A stretch of 64,000 nt of DNA from NCBI GenBank assembly GCA_910580195.1, contig CAJTWA010000021.1, positions 5,529-69,528 of the forward strand, read 5' to 3'. The stretch's first letter is position 1. The number at the start of each line of letters is the position of its first letter. Shown piece by piece: positions 44,079 through 52,899 of the stretch. The notes under the pieces were generated by a model. The model saw only the letters and a program-made list of their open reading frames with translations. It had not been told where the DNA came from and did not search any database. The DNA comes from an uncultured Lachnospiraceae bacterium (GTDB taxonomy: Bacteria > Bacillota > Clostridia > Lachnospirales > Lachnospiraceae). Both the position numbers and the translations under genes were made by a program.

Positions 44079-45094
44079 TGGAAATGGAAGGAGCGAAGGT
44101 GAAAAGGCGGGTGAAAATTATTTTTATGATAGGCGCCTGCCTATTTGGAATATTATATTTGGCAGAAGAATTACAAGAATTGGATGCAAAGCGGGATTGT
44201 ATGGGAATGTATTGGGAGGCATCTGATATCGATGGCTGGAGAGCCAAGCAGATTATCAGCCAGAACCAAGAATCGGCGGATCCTTATCAGATGGCAGTAT
44301 GGGCGGAAATCCCAGAAATAAAAATTGAAAACCCTGATTTAAAACGGACATGCGAAGCCAAAGGGATAGAAGCAGCTGGAAATATGGAATTATTAACAGG
44401 GAAAAATATTTTTCTGGGAAATGCGGAGGAACCGTATTGCTGGCTGTCGTATGGGGCTGCCCAGAAACTCTTTGGGGATGGCAATATTTCTGGAAAGTTT
44501 GTTAAGTGCCAAGGCTGCCGCTACCAGATTTTAGGGGTGATGCTGGATGAAGCGGACAATTTTATCCTGATATCCCCATCAGGAACGGAAGGGATCCATT
44601 TCCAAAGAATATTGGTGCGGCGGAAAAACCAAATATATTCCATTGATGCCATAAAAGAAGAACTTGCGGGCCAGTTTGGAATCTATGGAAATTTGATGGA
44701 TTACAATTTAGCGGCAGAAATCTTCCTGTGTGCTTTTTTGGGCGCCGTAAGTTTTGGGCTTTACAAAATATGGCGGCAGAAAGAAGGGAAGAATCCACGG
44801 CAGTTGGGCGTATGCTTAATCTGTTTGTGGTTTCTTGGCTTAAAGTTTGCCGTCCGTTATGGGATTGATTTAGTTCCAACCGCTTGGGGGGATTTCGAAG
44901 CGGTTGGAAACTTATATGGTGAGAGGGGAAAAAGCTTGGTATGCTTTTTAAGTGCGCCGAAAGGGATGCTGGAACAAAGGTTTTGTTTCCTATTAATAAA
45001 AAGCAGTTTGTGTTGTTTTTTTGTTTTACTTCTAATTCTATGGCTGGAAAAGCAATTTCGTTTAAAGAAAACGGAGCCATCTAGCGGCAGCTAA
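44078..45094 (+). CDS. MacB-like core-domain membrane protein, reduced
   Basis: About 338 residues with one N-terminal membrane helix (IIFMIGACLFGILYLAEEL). An extracytoplasmic domain has the MacB periplasmic-core pattern (NMELLTGKNIFLG, SYGAAQKLFGDGNISGKFV, YQILGVM). Three C-terminal membrane helices follow. That is the FtsX/MacB permease layout, but no ATPase domain or ATPase gene is present. GTG 44099 after GGAAGGAG is a possible alternative start. It presumably pairs with the adaptor at 42723. Confidence 0.72.
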   Translation: MEMEGAKVKRRVKIIFMIGACLFGILYLAEELQELDAKRDCMGMYWEASDIDGWRAKQIISQNQESADPYQMAVWAEIPEIKIENPDLKRTCEAKGIEAAGNMELLTGKNIFLGNAEEPYCWLSYGAAQKLFGDGNISGKFVKCQGCRYQILGVMLDEADNFILISPSGTEGIHFQRILVRRKNQIYSIDAIKEELAGQFGIYGNLMDYNLAAEIFLCAFLGAVSFGLYKIWRQKEGKNPRQLGVCLICLWFLGLKFAVRYGIDLVPTAWGDFEAVGNLYGERGKSLVCFLSAPKGMLEQRFCFLLIKSSLCCFFVLLLILWLEKQFRLKKTEPSSGS

Positions 45095-45190
45095 TGGCTG
45101 CCTGTCATCCTATCTCACGAAAAAGGCCTTTTTGGATGGATATCACACCCCGCTTAAAAAAGATTTTCCCCATTCCGCTTATTACATTGT

Positions 45191-47212
45191 TTAGGGGAAG
45201 GAGCGGTACACTGCCCCGGGAGCCATCCCGCCGCGGCAGTCGGACAGCTCGCTGATAGTGACAAGCTGGTAGCCGCGGTTTATGAGTTCTGGGATAATGG
45301 CGGCGGATGCTTCGGCGGTCTGCCGGTAGAGGTCGTGCATCAGGACGATGTCGCCATTTTTTACATGGTTCAGGACGGCCTCTTGGGTGCGTGCGGAGTT
45401 CCGGGTTTTCCAGTCTAAGGTGTCAATAGACCAGAGTATCATGGGCATGCCTGCGACGCTGGATACAATGCTGTTGTAGCCGCCTCCGGGCGGGCGCATG
45501 GCGGCTGGGGACACCCCAGTGACAGAGCGGACGGCGTCGTTTGTGCTGCTGATTTGGGACTGGATTTCCCCGGCGCTGAGTTTTGTCAGGATTTTATGGC
45601 TGTAGGTGTGGTTGCCGATTTCACAGCCCATCTGGAAGGCGCGCAGCAGGGTGTCTGTGTAGGAAGGTACCCGGCTGCCTACCACAAAAAAGGTTGCCAT
45701 GCCGCCGTATTGGCTTAGTAAATCCAAAATGGCTGGGGTGTGGATGGAAGGGCCGTCGTCGTAGGTCAGCGCCACCATGGGCAGGTTCAGGTCAATCTGC
45801 CTGCGGAGGCTGCCGTCGGCGTTATAATAGCGCATCAAGTTATTTTCCTGAACGCGGCAGCTTGTGATTTTCCCATCTGCGGATGTGTAGGCCTTAAGCT
45901 CCCCGGGAATTTCCTGTTCGGCTATGCCCTCTGCATTTACATAGATAAGACGGCCGGGGGCTGTCAGGTAAAGGCCGGGGGAACTGGATTTTACCCCGTC
46001 TGGGCCGAAATAATAGGTGGCGCCCCGGATGGCGCGGGTATCATTCTGTACCAGTACCTGCTGGCCGTCGCGGAACTCGTAGCATGTCCGGGTGGAGCCT
46101 TGGTACAGCAGCGTGCAGTCGCCGGAGCCGCTGAAATAGTAGGCGTCCCCGTTTATGGTTTTCCAGATATCCTTCTGTTTCTGCCAAGCTCCCTTGGGGT
46201 AATCGTATTTGTAAAATTTCCAGTAGCTGCCTTTTTTCTCTAGTTTCGCGGTGATATAGCCTTTTTTGCCAAGCTGCAGGTATTGGTATTCGGAAACTTC
46301 CTGCCAGCCTTTTTGGGTAATGCGGATGCCCTTGGCATTAAAATAGTAGAGCTTTCCATTTGGGAGGCGGCAGAGGCCGTTTTTTACTGCAGCCATTTTC
46401 CCGTCTTGGTAGCGTTGGCATTTCTTCGTGTCAGGGTTATAAATGCGTGTGCATTTCCCAGATTTATTGAAGTAGTATTTTTTCCCGTCTACGGATTTCC
46501 AGACATCCCGCTGCTTTTTCCATTTGGATTCCCGGTACTGGTAGGTGTAGTACCGGAAGGTGTTTTTGGATGCTAGCATTTTAGAGGTGACGTAGCCTTT
46601 TTTATGGACGCAGTATAGTTCCGAGGAGGATGCTTTTTTCCATCCTGCGGAAGTGTCGCGTGCGCCGTTTTTCTGGAAATAGTAGAGTTTCCCGTCATTT
46701 AGGGAGGATACTGCCCGGCGGGCAAGGCGCATTTTGCCGTTTTTGCGGACTTTTAGCCGCTCTGTTTCCGTGTCATATACCTTTGTGCAGTTCCCAGATT
46801 TATTAAAATAGTACAGTTTTGTGGAAACAGGCTCCCAGAGGTCCCTTTGTTTTTTCCAAGAAGAGGTTTTGGGATTGTATTTGAAAAACCTCCAGATATT
46901 GCCGGAAAGTTCCATTTTTGCTGTGGCATGGCCGCTATCGTCAATGAAAAACTTCTGTTTCTTAAGCTCTGTCCAGCCCGGTTCAGTGACGGGCGTCCCT
47001 TTTATGTATAATACAAAATAATTTCCTTCTTGGATAAGGCCGGTTTTGGCTGGGGCTTCATTGGCCGGGGGCTTGGGCGGGGTGGCGTCCGATGGGGATA
47101 CGGCTGGCCCTGAGGCGTCCAAGGCTGCTGGCGGAAGGAAGAAACACATGGCAAGCAGCAGGAAAAGCATGGCTTTGCCAAGATGGTGTTGGGGTTCATT
47201 TGTACGTTTCAT
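45191..47212 (-). CDS. Secreted polysaccharide deacetylase with cell-wall-binding-like repeats
   Basis: The 673-residue protein has a signal peptide (FLLLAMCFFLPPAALDASG), a Pro/Ala linker and a repeat region (about 65-450) of aromatic units such as KLYYFNKSGNCTKVY, KKYYFNKSGKCTRIY and KLYYFNAKG, resembling choline/glucan-binding repeats. The C-terminal NodB domain has TYDDGP (Asp pair), GNHTYSHK (His-x3-His), RPPGGGYN, WSIDTLDW and LMHD. It would deacetylate peptidoglycan or another wall glycan outside the cell. It is convergent with the transport operon and monocistronic. Confidence 0.92.
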   Translation of the reverse strand: MKRTNEPQHHLGKAMLFLLLAMCFFLPPAALDASGPAVSPSDATPPKPPANEAPAKTGLIQEGNYFVLYIKGTPVTEPGWTELKKQKFFIDDSGHATAKMELSGNIWRFFKYNPKTSSWKKQRDLWEPVSTKLYYFNKSGNCTKVYDTETERLKVRKNGKMRLARRAVSSLNDGKLYYFQKNGARDTSAGWKKASSSELYCVHKKGYVTSKMLASKNTFRYYTYQYRESKWKKQRDVWKSVDGKKYYFNKSGKCTRIYNPDTKKCQRYQDGKMAAVKNGLCRLPNGKLYYFNAKGIRITQKGWQEVSEYQYLQLGKKGYITAKLEKKGSYWKFYKYDYPKGAWQKQKDIWKTINGDAYYFSGSGDCTLLYQGSTRTCYEFRDGQQVLVQNDTRAIRGATYYFGPDGVKSSSPGLYLTAPGRLIYVNAEGIAEQEIPGELKAYTSADGKITSCRVQENNLMRYYNADGSLRRQIDLNLPMVALTYDDGPSIHTPAILDLLSQYGGMATFFVVGSRVPSYTDTLLRAFQMGCEIGNHTYSHKILTKLSAGEIQSQISSTNDAVRSVTGVSPAAMRPPGGGYNSIVSSVAGMPMILWSIDTLDWKTRNSARTQEAVLNHVKNGDIVLMHDLYRQTAEASAAIIPELINRGYQLVTISELSDCRGGMAPGAVYRSFP

Positions 47213-47304
47213 AATCTCATCTCCCTGTAAGTATTGGAATTTCTGATAAATGCTATAAGTATAGTATATAGGGCGTATGTATGTTTGTCAACATGCCATC
47301 TGCC

Positions 47305-47396
47305 CTTCTGGCCCTGCCGTTGCAAGGGCGTATTGCCGTCCTTCTGGCCCTGCTGTTGCAAGGGCGTATTGCCGTCCTTTTGGCCTTGCCATTGCC
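47305..47396 (+). repeat. 36-bp tandem repeat, 2.5 copies, noncoding
   Basis: Units at 47305-47340 and 47341-47376 differ at one base; a diverged part-copy follows to 47396. Each unit contains TTGCAAGGGCG and ATTGCCGTC. It lies between the deacetylase start and the rpmJ promoter; the rest of 47213-47495 shows no gene. Confidence 0.85.
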
Positions 47397-47495
47397 AGAA
47401 CGTGGCCGTCCGTCCCTTAAGCTTGGCCCCTGCCAGAAGCCACATGCTGGACTGGGAAATTTTTTGGAAAAAGAGGATTTTTTCCGCTAAAATCC

Positions 47496-47524
47496 TTGAT
47501 TTTTCTGGACTAAGATGGTATAAT
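47496..47524 (+). promoter_or_regulatory. Promoter of the rpmJ-rplQ (alpha) block
   Basis: TTGATT (47496-47501), 17 bp, perfect TATAAT (47519-47524), about 100 bp before rpmJ. It compensates for the separation from the spc operon. Confidence 0.75.
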
Positions 47525-47622
47525 GCCAGTTGAACGCTTTTGGAGCGATTTATTTTTGCGTACAAAAATATGCAAAGAAAAGTGCAGTATGCCAGTACAG
47601 GCAGCAGAAAGGAGGAATTGCT

Positions 47623-47736
47623 GTGAAGGTAAGGTCATCCGTAAAACCGATTTGCGAAAAGTGCAAAATCATTAAGAGAAAAGGAAGCATCCGGGTCATC
47701 TGTGAGAACCCGAAACACAAACAGAGGCAGGGATAA
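47623..47736 (+). CDS. rpmJ: 50S ribosomal protein L36, zinc form
   Basis: The 37-residue L36 uses GTG 47623 after AAAGGAGG. Sequence KVRSSVKPICEKCKIIKRKG then RVICENPKHKQRQG holds the zinc ligands Cys11, Cys14, Cys27 and His32 (CxxC..C..H). Usual length. Confidence 0.96.
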   Translation: MKVRSSVKPICEKCKIIKRKGSIRVICENPKHKQRQG

Positions 47737-48128
47737 CACAGGCTGCTTGCAAGGAACAGGCGGTTTTTGGAGCCTCAATTTTATTTTATGTGCGGCTGTA
47801 GTGAAACGCTAGGGACAGTTGTCAGATAAGGCGTAAATTCACTATTCATAATAGCAGCAGGCACGGCTGTCCCCGGTTTTCTGGTACCGGGAGGGCTTAG
47901 GGGAAAATGTGCCGGAAGGAATCAGGCAGAGGACAAGGGTATGCACTCATTTCAGGACGAGCAACCGTAGCTGCATAGCTTTGTGTTCCGCGTTTAAGGC
48001 AGGCTTTGTTGCAGGCATGCCTGAATTGCTGTCTGCGGGCGCAGGAATGTTGCGGGCCGGGAAGGGCAGCAGGAGGCTGGAAGTATCCAAGCATAAAGAT
48101 TAGAAAATTATGGAGGTGTACGACACAC
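47737..48128. other. 390-bp gap between rpmJ and rpsM, no gene
   Basis: A weak promoter-like TTGTCA (47819-47824) with TATTCA 18 bp later, and a hairpin CCCGG...CCGGG near 47873-47892, are visible. Frames here have no ribosome site. It is an unusually long gap for this operon. Confidence 0.45.
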
Positions 48129-48497
48129 ATGGCTCGTATCGCAGGTGTAGATTTACCAAGAGAAAAACGTGTTGAGATAGGGTTGACATATATTTACGGG
48201 ATTGGAAGGTCAAGTTCCAACCGCATCTTGGCAGAAGCAAAAGTGAACCCTGATACCCGTGTCAGGGATTTGACAGACGAAGAAGTAAAGAGAATCAGCG
48301 AAGTGGTAGAGGCAACCCAGATGGTGGAAGGTGATTTGAGAAGGGAAATCGCCCTGAATATCAAGCGCCTGCAGGAAATTGGCTGTTACCGTGGGATCCG
48401 CCACAGGAAAGGCCTCCCAGTCCGCGGCCAGAATACCAAGACCAATGCAAGGACGAGGAAAGGGCCGAAGAGGACGGTTGCAAATAAGAAGAAATAA
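48129..48497 (+). CDS. rpsM: 30S ribosomal protein S13
   Basis: The 122-residue S13 starts MARIAGVDLPREKRVEIGLT at ATG 48129, after TGGAGG. It has YGIGRSSSNRILAEAKVN and the basic tail GLPVRGQNTKTNARTRKGPK. It sits at the top of the 30S head. Confidence 0.98.
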   Translation: MARIAGVDLPREKRVEIGLTYIYGIGRSSSNRILAEAKVNPDTRVRDLTDEEVKRISEVVEATQMVEGDLRREIALNIKRLQEIGCYRGIRHRKGLPVRGQNTKTNARTRKGPKRTVANKKK

Positions 48498-48703
48498 GCA
48501 CAGCCCTGTGTGTTTTGCAGGAACAGGCTTATTGCGTAGCTATCTGCCCTGTAGGGGTTGGCTGCCGGGATGTTACAGCCAAAGCTGGCAGCGGAAGTTA
48601 TTTTACAGGGAGTTGAGCGGCAACAGGCAATCATTATTTGATTCATTAAATTTACATTTACATTTATCATTCATTATTGCAAAGAAAGTAGGTTAGTTTA
48701 GAT

Positions 48704-49099
48704 ATGGCGAAAAACACTGCAAAAAAAGTGACAAAAAAGCGCGTAAAGAAAAACGTTGAACGTGGACAGGCGCACATTCAGTCATCTTTTAACAATACAA
48801 TTGTAACAATTACAGATGCTGAAGGAAATGCTTTATCATGGGCAAGTGCAGGCGGTCTTGGTTTTAGAGGTTCAAGGAAATCTACTCCGTACGCTGCACA
48901 GATGGCAGCAGAAACAGCAACAAAGGCAGCTCTTGTACATGGCTTAAAAACAGTAGACGTTATGGTAAAAGGGCCTGGTTCCGGAAGGGAAGCAGCAATC
49001 CGTGCGCTTCAGGCATGCGGCCTTGAGGTAACAAGCATCAAAGACGTGACCCCGGTGCCACACAATGGATGCCGCCCGCCCAAACGTAGAAGAGTCTGA
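48704..49099 (+). CDS. rpsK: 30S ribosomal protein S11
   Basis: The 131-residue S11 has RGQAHIQSSFNNTIVTITD, SAGGLGFRGSRKSTPYAAQ and the C-terminal VTPVPHNGCRPPKRRRV. A 206-bp gap after rpsM, without a gene, precedes it. Confidence 0.98.
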   Translation: MAKNTAKKVTKKRVKKNVERGQAHIQSSFNNTIVTITDAEGNALSWASAGGLGFRGSRKSTPYAAQMAAETATKAALVHGLKTVDVMVKGPGSGREAAIRALQACGLEVTSIKDVTPVPHNGCRPPKRRRV

Positions 49100-49118
49100 T
49101 TAGGAGGTATATGTTAAG

Positions 49119-49712
49119 ATGGCAGTAAATAGAGTTCCCGTTCTTAAGAGGTGCAGGTCCCTTGGGTTAGACCCCATTTATCTTGGGATTGATAAGAAGT
49201 CCAACAGGCAGTTAAAAAGGGCAAACCGGAAGGTGTCTGAATATGGCCTTCAGTTGAAAGAAAAACAGAAAGCAAAGTTCATTTACGGCGTATTGGAAAA
49301 GCCTTTCCACAATTATTACCTGAAAGCCGACAGGATGAAGGGCATGACAGGTGAAAACCTGATGACAATCCTAGAAAGCAGGCTGGATAATGTGGTATTC
49401 CGTTTAGGCTTGGCAAGGACCAGGAAAGAAGCAAGGCAGATTGTAGGCCACAAGCATGTTTTGGTAAATGGCAAGCAGGTAAAAGTGCCTTCTTACTTGG
49501 TAAAAGCCGGCGATACCATCGAAATCAAAGAAAAATGCAAAAGTTCCCAAAGGTATAAGGATATCCTTGAGGTGACTGGCGGCAGGTTAGTGCCGGAATG
49601 GCTGGATGCAGACCAAGAAAACCTGAAGGGTACAGTAAAGGAATTACCGAACAGAGAGGCAATTGACGTCCCGGTTAACGAAATGCTTATCGTCGAATTA
49701 TATTCTAAGTAA
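49119..49712 (+). CDS. rpsD: 30S ribosomal protein S4
   Basis: The 197-residue S4 has an S4 RNA-binding domain (ESRLDNVVFRLGLARTRKEA, then VGHKHVLVNGKQV). The N-terminus lacks the Cys zinc motif (PVLKRCRSLGLDP has one Cys only). It nucleates 30S assembly. Ribosome site AGGAGG. Confidence 0.98.
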   Translation: MAVNRVPVLKRCRSLGLDPIYLGIDKKSNRQLKRANRKVSEYGLQLKEKQKAKFIYGVLEKPFHNYYLKADRMKGMTGENLMTILESRLDNVVFRLGLARTRKEARQIVGHKHVLVNGKQVKVPSYLVKAGDTIEIKEKCKSSQRYKDILEVTGGRLVPEWLDADQENLKGTVKELPNREAIDVPVNEMLIVELYSK

Positions 49713-49829
49713 ACGTTCATGTTGCTTAGCCAGCCGTCTGGCGGGCCGCATGGCCATCTATACTGTGGAGGCTTTTGCTTTCGCAGTATCATTAACAAGC
49801 AACGATACCCGAAAAGGAGGGACTTTGTA

Positions 49830-50789
49830 GTGTTCGATTTTGAAAAACCAAAAATTGAAATTTCCAAAATTTCAGAAGACAAAAAGTACGGCCGATTTGT
49901 TGTAGAACCACTGGAAAGAGGCTATGGTACTACACTTGGCAATTCTTTAAGAAGAATTATGCTTTCTTCGTTGCCAGGCGCAGCAGTCAGCCAGGTAAAA
50001 ATCGAAAGTGTTTTGCATGAGTTCAGTTCTATTCCCGGCGTAAAGGAAGATGTAACTGAGATTATTATGAACATCAAGAATCTGGCATTAAAAAACACCA
50101 GCCCAACAAACGAGTCTAAAGTTGCTTACATTGAATTTGAAGGCGAAGGCGTAGTCACAGCGGCAGATATTCAGGTTGACCCGGATATCCAAGTGCTGAA
50201 CCCGGAATTAGTCATTGCCCACTTAAATGGGGGTGCAGATTCCAGATTATATATGGAACTGACCATTACAAAAGGCAGGGGATATGTCAGCGCAGATAAG
50301 AACAAGAGTGAAGATGTCCCAATCGGCGTGATTGCGGTGGATTCCATTTATACGCCGGTAGAGCGTGTAAACCTTACCATTGAAAATACCCGTGTGGGGC
50401 AGATTACAGACTATGACAAGCTTACCCTTGACGTGTTCACAAACGGCACATTGGAGCCGGACGAGGCAGTAAGCTTGGCAGCGAAGGTCTTAAGCGAGCA
50501 TCTGAACCTGTTTATTGACTTGTCTGAGAATGCAAGGACCGCAGAAGTCATGATTGAAAAAGAGGACAATGCAAAAGAAAAAGTCCTTGAAATGAACATT
50601 GACGAACTGGAATTATCCGTCCGTTCTTACAACTGCCTGAAACGTGCAGGCATCAATACGGTAGAAGAACTGACAAACAGGACGCCGGAAGACATGATGA
50701 AGGTTCGCAACCTTGGGCGTAAGTCTTTAGAAGAAGTATTGGCAAAATTAAAAGAGCTTGGATTGCAGCTGAATCCCGGCGAGGAATAA
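49830..50789 (+). CDS. rpoA: DNA-directed RNA polymerase alpha subunit
   Basis: The 319-residue subunit uses GTG 49830, 9 nt after AAAGGAGG. The N-terminal assembly domain has EPLERGYGTTLGNSLRRIML. The C-terminal domain has ELELSVRSYNCLKRAGINTV and RNLGRKSLEEVLAKLKELGL, which bind UP elements and activators. Upstream in-frame sequence to 49719 is not part of the protein. Confidence 0.98.
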   Translation: MFDFEKPKIEISKISEDKKYGRFVVEPLERGYGTTLGNSLRRIMLSSLPGAAVSQVKIESVLHEFSSIPGVKEDVTEIIMNIKNLALKNTSPTNESKVAYIEFEGEGVVTAADIQVDPDIQVLNPELVIAHLNGGADSRLYMELTITKGRGYVSADKNKSEDVPIGVIAVDSIYTPVERVNLTIENTRVGQITDYDKLTLDVFTNGTLEPDEAVSLAAKVLSEHLNLFIDLSENARTAEVMIEKEDNAKEKVLEMNIDELELSVRSYNCLKRAGINTVEELTNRTPEDMMKVRNLGRKSLEEVLAKLKELGLQLNPGEE

Positions 50790-50893
50790 ATAAGCAGGGG
50801 TTGTAAGGCCAAAAGGCAAAGCCCTGTTCACTACATGTCCGGTAAATAAGACCAAAAGGCATGGCCGGATACTTAAAATGGAGGAATCGAAAA

Positions 50894-51430
50894 ATGGCAA
50901 AATATAGGAAATTAGGCAGAACCTCTGACCAGAGGAAAGCTTTACTTAGGAATCAGGTAACCTCATTGCTGTACCACGGCAAGATTGTTACCACCGAAGC
51001 AAAGGCAAAAGAAGTCCGCAAAATCGCAGAGAAACTCATTGCCATGGCTATCCGTGAAAAGGACAATTTTGAAGAAGTTACCGTAACTGCCAAAGTTGCC
51101 CGCAAAGATAAGGATGGCAAGAGGATTAAAGAAGTCGTAGACGGCAAGAAAGTCTGCGTTTATGACGAAGTAGAGAGGAAAATCAAAAAAGACCTTCCTT
51201 CCCGCCTTCACGCTAGGCGCCAGATGAACAAGGTACTGTACCCTGTGACATTTGTCCCCGATGAAAATGCAGGAAAGAAGAAGAACACCTATAAAGTGAA
51301 CCTTCCGAATAAAATATTTGACGAAATTGCTCCAAAATATGCAGGCCGTAACGGTGGTTACACCAGAATCGTCAAAATTGGGCAGCGGAAAGGCGACGGT
51401 GCTTTAGAGGTTCTCCTTGAATTAGTATAG
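50894..51430 (+). CDS. rplQ: 50S ribosomal protein L17 (long clostridial form)
   Basis: The 178-residue L17 starts MAKYRKLGRTSDQRKALLRN and ends with YTRIVKIGQRKGDGALEVLL. Compared with the ~115-130 residue standard form it carries a ~55-residue insertion rich in Lys/Asp (KDKDGKRIKEVVDGKKVCVY ...), known from Lachnospiraceae. It is the last gene of the operon. Confidence 0.97.
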   Translation: MAKYRKLGRTSDQRKALLRNQVTSLLYHGKIVTTEAKAKEVRKIAEKLIAMAIREKDNFEEVTVTAKVARKDKDGKRIKEVVDGKKVCVYDEVERKIKKDLPSRLHARRQMNKVLYPVTFVPDENAGKKKNTYKVNLPNKIFDEIAPKYAGRNGGYTRIVKIGQRKGDGALEVLLELV

Positions 51431-51469
51431 GAACGGAAAAGAAAAATACAGGCATAGGCTTGGGATTAG

Positions 51470-51516
51470 CCGCCGGAAAGAATATTTGAAATGTATTCTT
51501 TCCGGCGGTTATTTTT
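51470..51516 (+). terminator. Terminator of the ribosomal-protein operon
   Basis: CCGCCGGAAAGAATA (51470-51484) pairs perfectly with TATTCTTTCCGGCGG (51494-51508) around a 9-nt loop, followed by TTATTTTTT. Confidence 0.93.
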
Positions 51517-52027
51517 TGTGTAAATGTGACGATGATATTAATTATAGGAGCAAATTTGCAGCCCCAGTTATGTGCCAGAAAGTAAGCGGGTGTATTGTCT
51601 GGATGATATTTAGGTGGAATTACACCGGATATCTGTTTATCTGCAAGGCAAATTTTGACGGCGTAGCGGTGGCTATAGCTAGAAAATCCAACACAGCAGA
51701 TGGGCAGATAAACAAGTGAGTTTGCCTGTCTGCCTGTTTGGCGGGGGAGAACAAAGGTGCGCTTCGCACGCTTAAACGTTATAGTAACTTTGGCAAGTGT
51801 AGCTTTTGTTTTGCGCGAGGCTGCCTCGGCGAAGCGAGGGTATCTATCCTGCGGGTACGGCCGACAGCGAAGAATATTTTTCAGCGAAGTGAGGGTATCT
51901 ATCCTGCGGTTTATCCTATAGGGGACGAAGTTCCTTATAGGAGGAAAAAGCAGCAGCGGCTTACTTCTGGCGCAAGTATTTTAGAAGGGAACGGATTCCC
52001 GCAACAGAGTTTCAAGGAGGGAACAGC
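51517..52027. other. Intergenic with direct repeats, no gene
   Basis: GAGGGTATCTATCCTGCGG occurs twice (about 51836 and 51890), each after GCGAAGYGAG-type sequence. Hairpins GTGCGCTTCGCAC (about 51757) and CTATAGG...CCTTATAG are also visible. The frame 51738-52031 runs through these repeats and is not believed to be a gene. Confidence 0.5.
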
Positions 52028-52888
52028 ATGAAAGTAAATTCATACAGTGCAAGCGGCGTAGCTACCAGCAGTATGCAGGGAACCGTGTCCGCCGGCAGCA
52101 CAAGGAAACGCAGCCCAGTTTCAAAGAAAAACAATTCAAAGGCCAAAAAGAAAAACGTAAATTATAACCCGAGGGAAATACGTTCCGCCCTCCTGCGTGC
52201 CAAAAGGTCGCAGAGTTCCGGGCAGGTCTTGGCGACAGCCAGAGGAAAGCTTGCCAATTTATTGAAAATCAAGGGCACAGGGCAATACAATGAAACACAG
52301 CTTTCCGCCGCCATTATCCACGCCAGAAGGATGGTGCGCTGTGCCCAGCTGAAAACCCAGAACTTAAAGCAGGAGGAACGGATCCAGAAAAATCAGGCCA
52401 AAGAAGCAAAAGCCGAAGAACAGCAGCAGAAAAATGACATCAAACTGCGGGTAAAACGCAAGGAACAAAATTTAAAGCAAAAAGTAAAATCCGAAAAAGT
52501 CCAGCAGAACCGTAAACTGAAACGCCAGCAGCAGGAACTGATGCAAAAGCGCCGCGCAAACCGGGACAAAGAGTTAGGGGAACTGGATAAAGCCGATGAG
52601 GAATACAAGAAAAATATGGCAAATGCCGGCGACAGCCCCGAAATCACAGACTACGCAAATGCTTACTTCCCACAAGAAGGCGTAGAACTCCAATTAAGCG
52701 AAGACGGCAGAGAACTCACGGAAGCCCAAATAGAACAGCAAATAGAGCAGCAGGCAGAGATGATGGCAGCCGCAGAACTGGCCGCTGTTACCGTTATCCC
52801 AGATGCCGCCCTCAGCGCAGGCGGGGCAGCGCCAGCAGCCAGCGAACTGTCAGGCGGCGACATGCCAGCAATGGATGTATTAGTTTAA
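52028..52888 (+). CDS. Coiled-coil hypothetical protein
   Basis: The 286-residue protein starts at ATG 52028 after CAAGGAGGG. The N-terminus is Ser-rich (VNSYSASGVATSSMQGTVSA), then a basic helical domain (NPREIRSALLRAKRSQSSGQ ... SAAIIHARRMVRC). A strongly charged Lys/Gln coiled coil (~115-190) and an acidic, Ala-rich tail follow. It has no signal peptide and no recognised family. Codon use is like that of the neighbours. It is followed by a repeat array. Confidence 0.72.
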   Translation: MKVNSYSASGVATSSMQGTVSAGSTRKRSPVSKKNNSKAKKKNVNYNPREIRSALLRAKRSQSSGQVLATARGKLANLLKIKGTGQYNETQLSAAIIHARRMVRCAQLKTQNLKQEERIQKNQAKEAKAEEQQQKNDIKLRVKRKEQNLKQKVKSEKVQQNRKLKRQQQELMQKRRANRDKELGELDKADEEYKKNMANAGDSPEITDYANAYFPQEGVELQLSEDGRELTEAQIEQQIEQQAEMMAAAELAAVTVIPDAALSAGGAAPAASELSGGDMPAMDVLV

Positions 52889-52899
52889 TTCCGCCAGAT

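Noticed and set aside
47909..48103. Small frames in the rpmJ-rpsM gap
   Set aside because: No ribosome site and no conserved pattern; the gap more likely holds control sequences.
51738..52031. 97-codon plus-strand frame before the coiled-coil gene
   Set aside because: Runs through direct repeats and hairpins, has no ribosome site and contains the ribosome site of the next gene.
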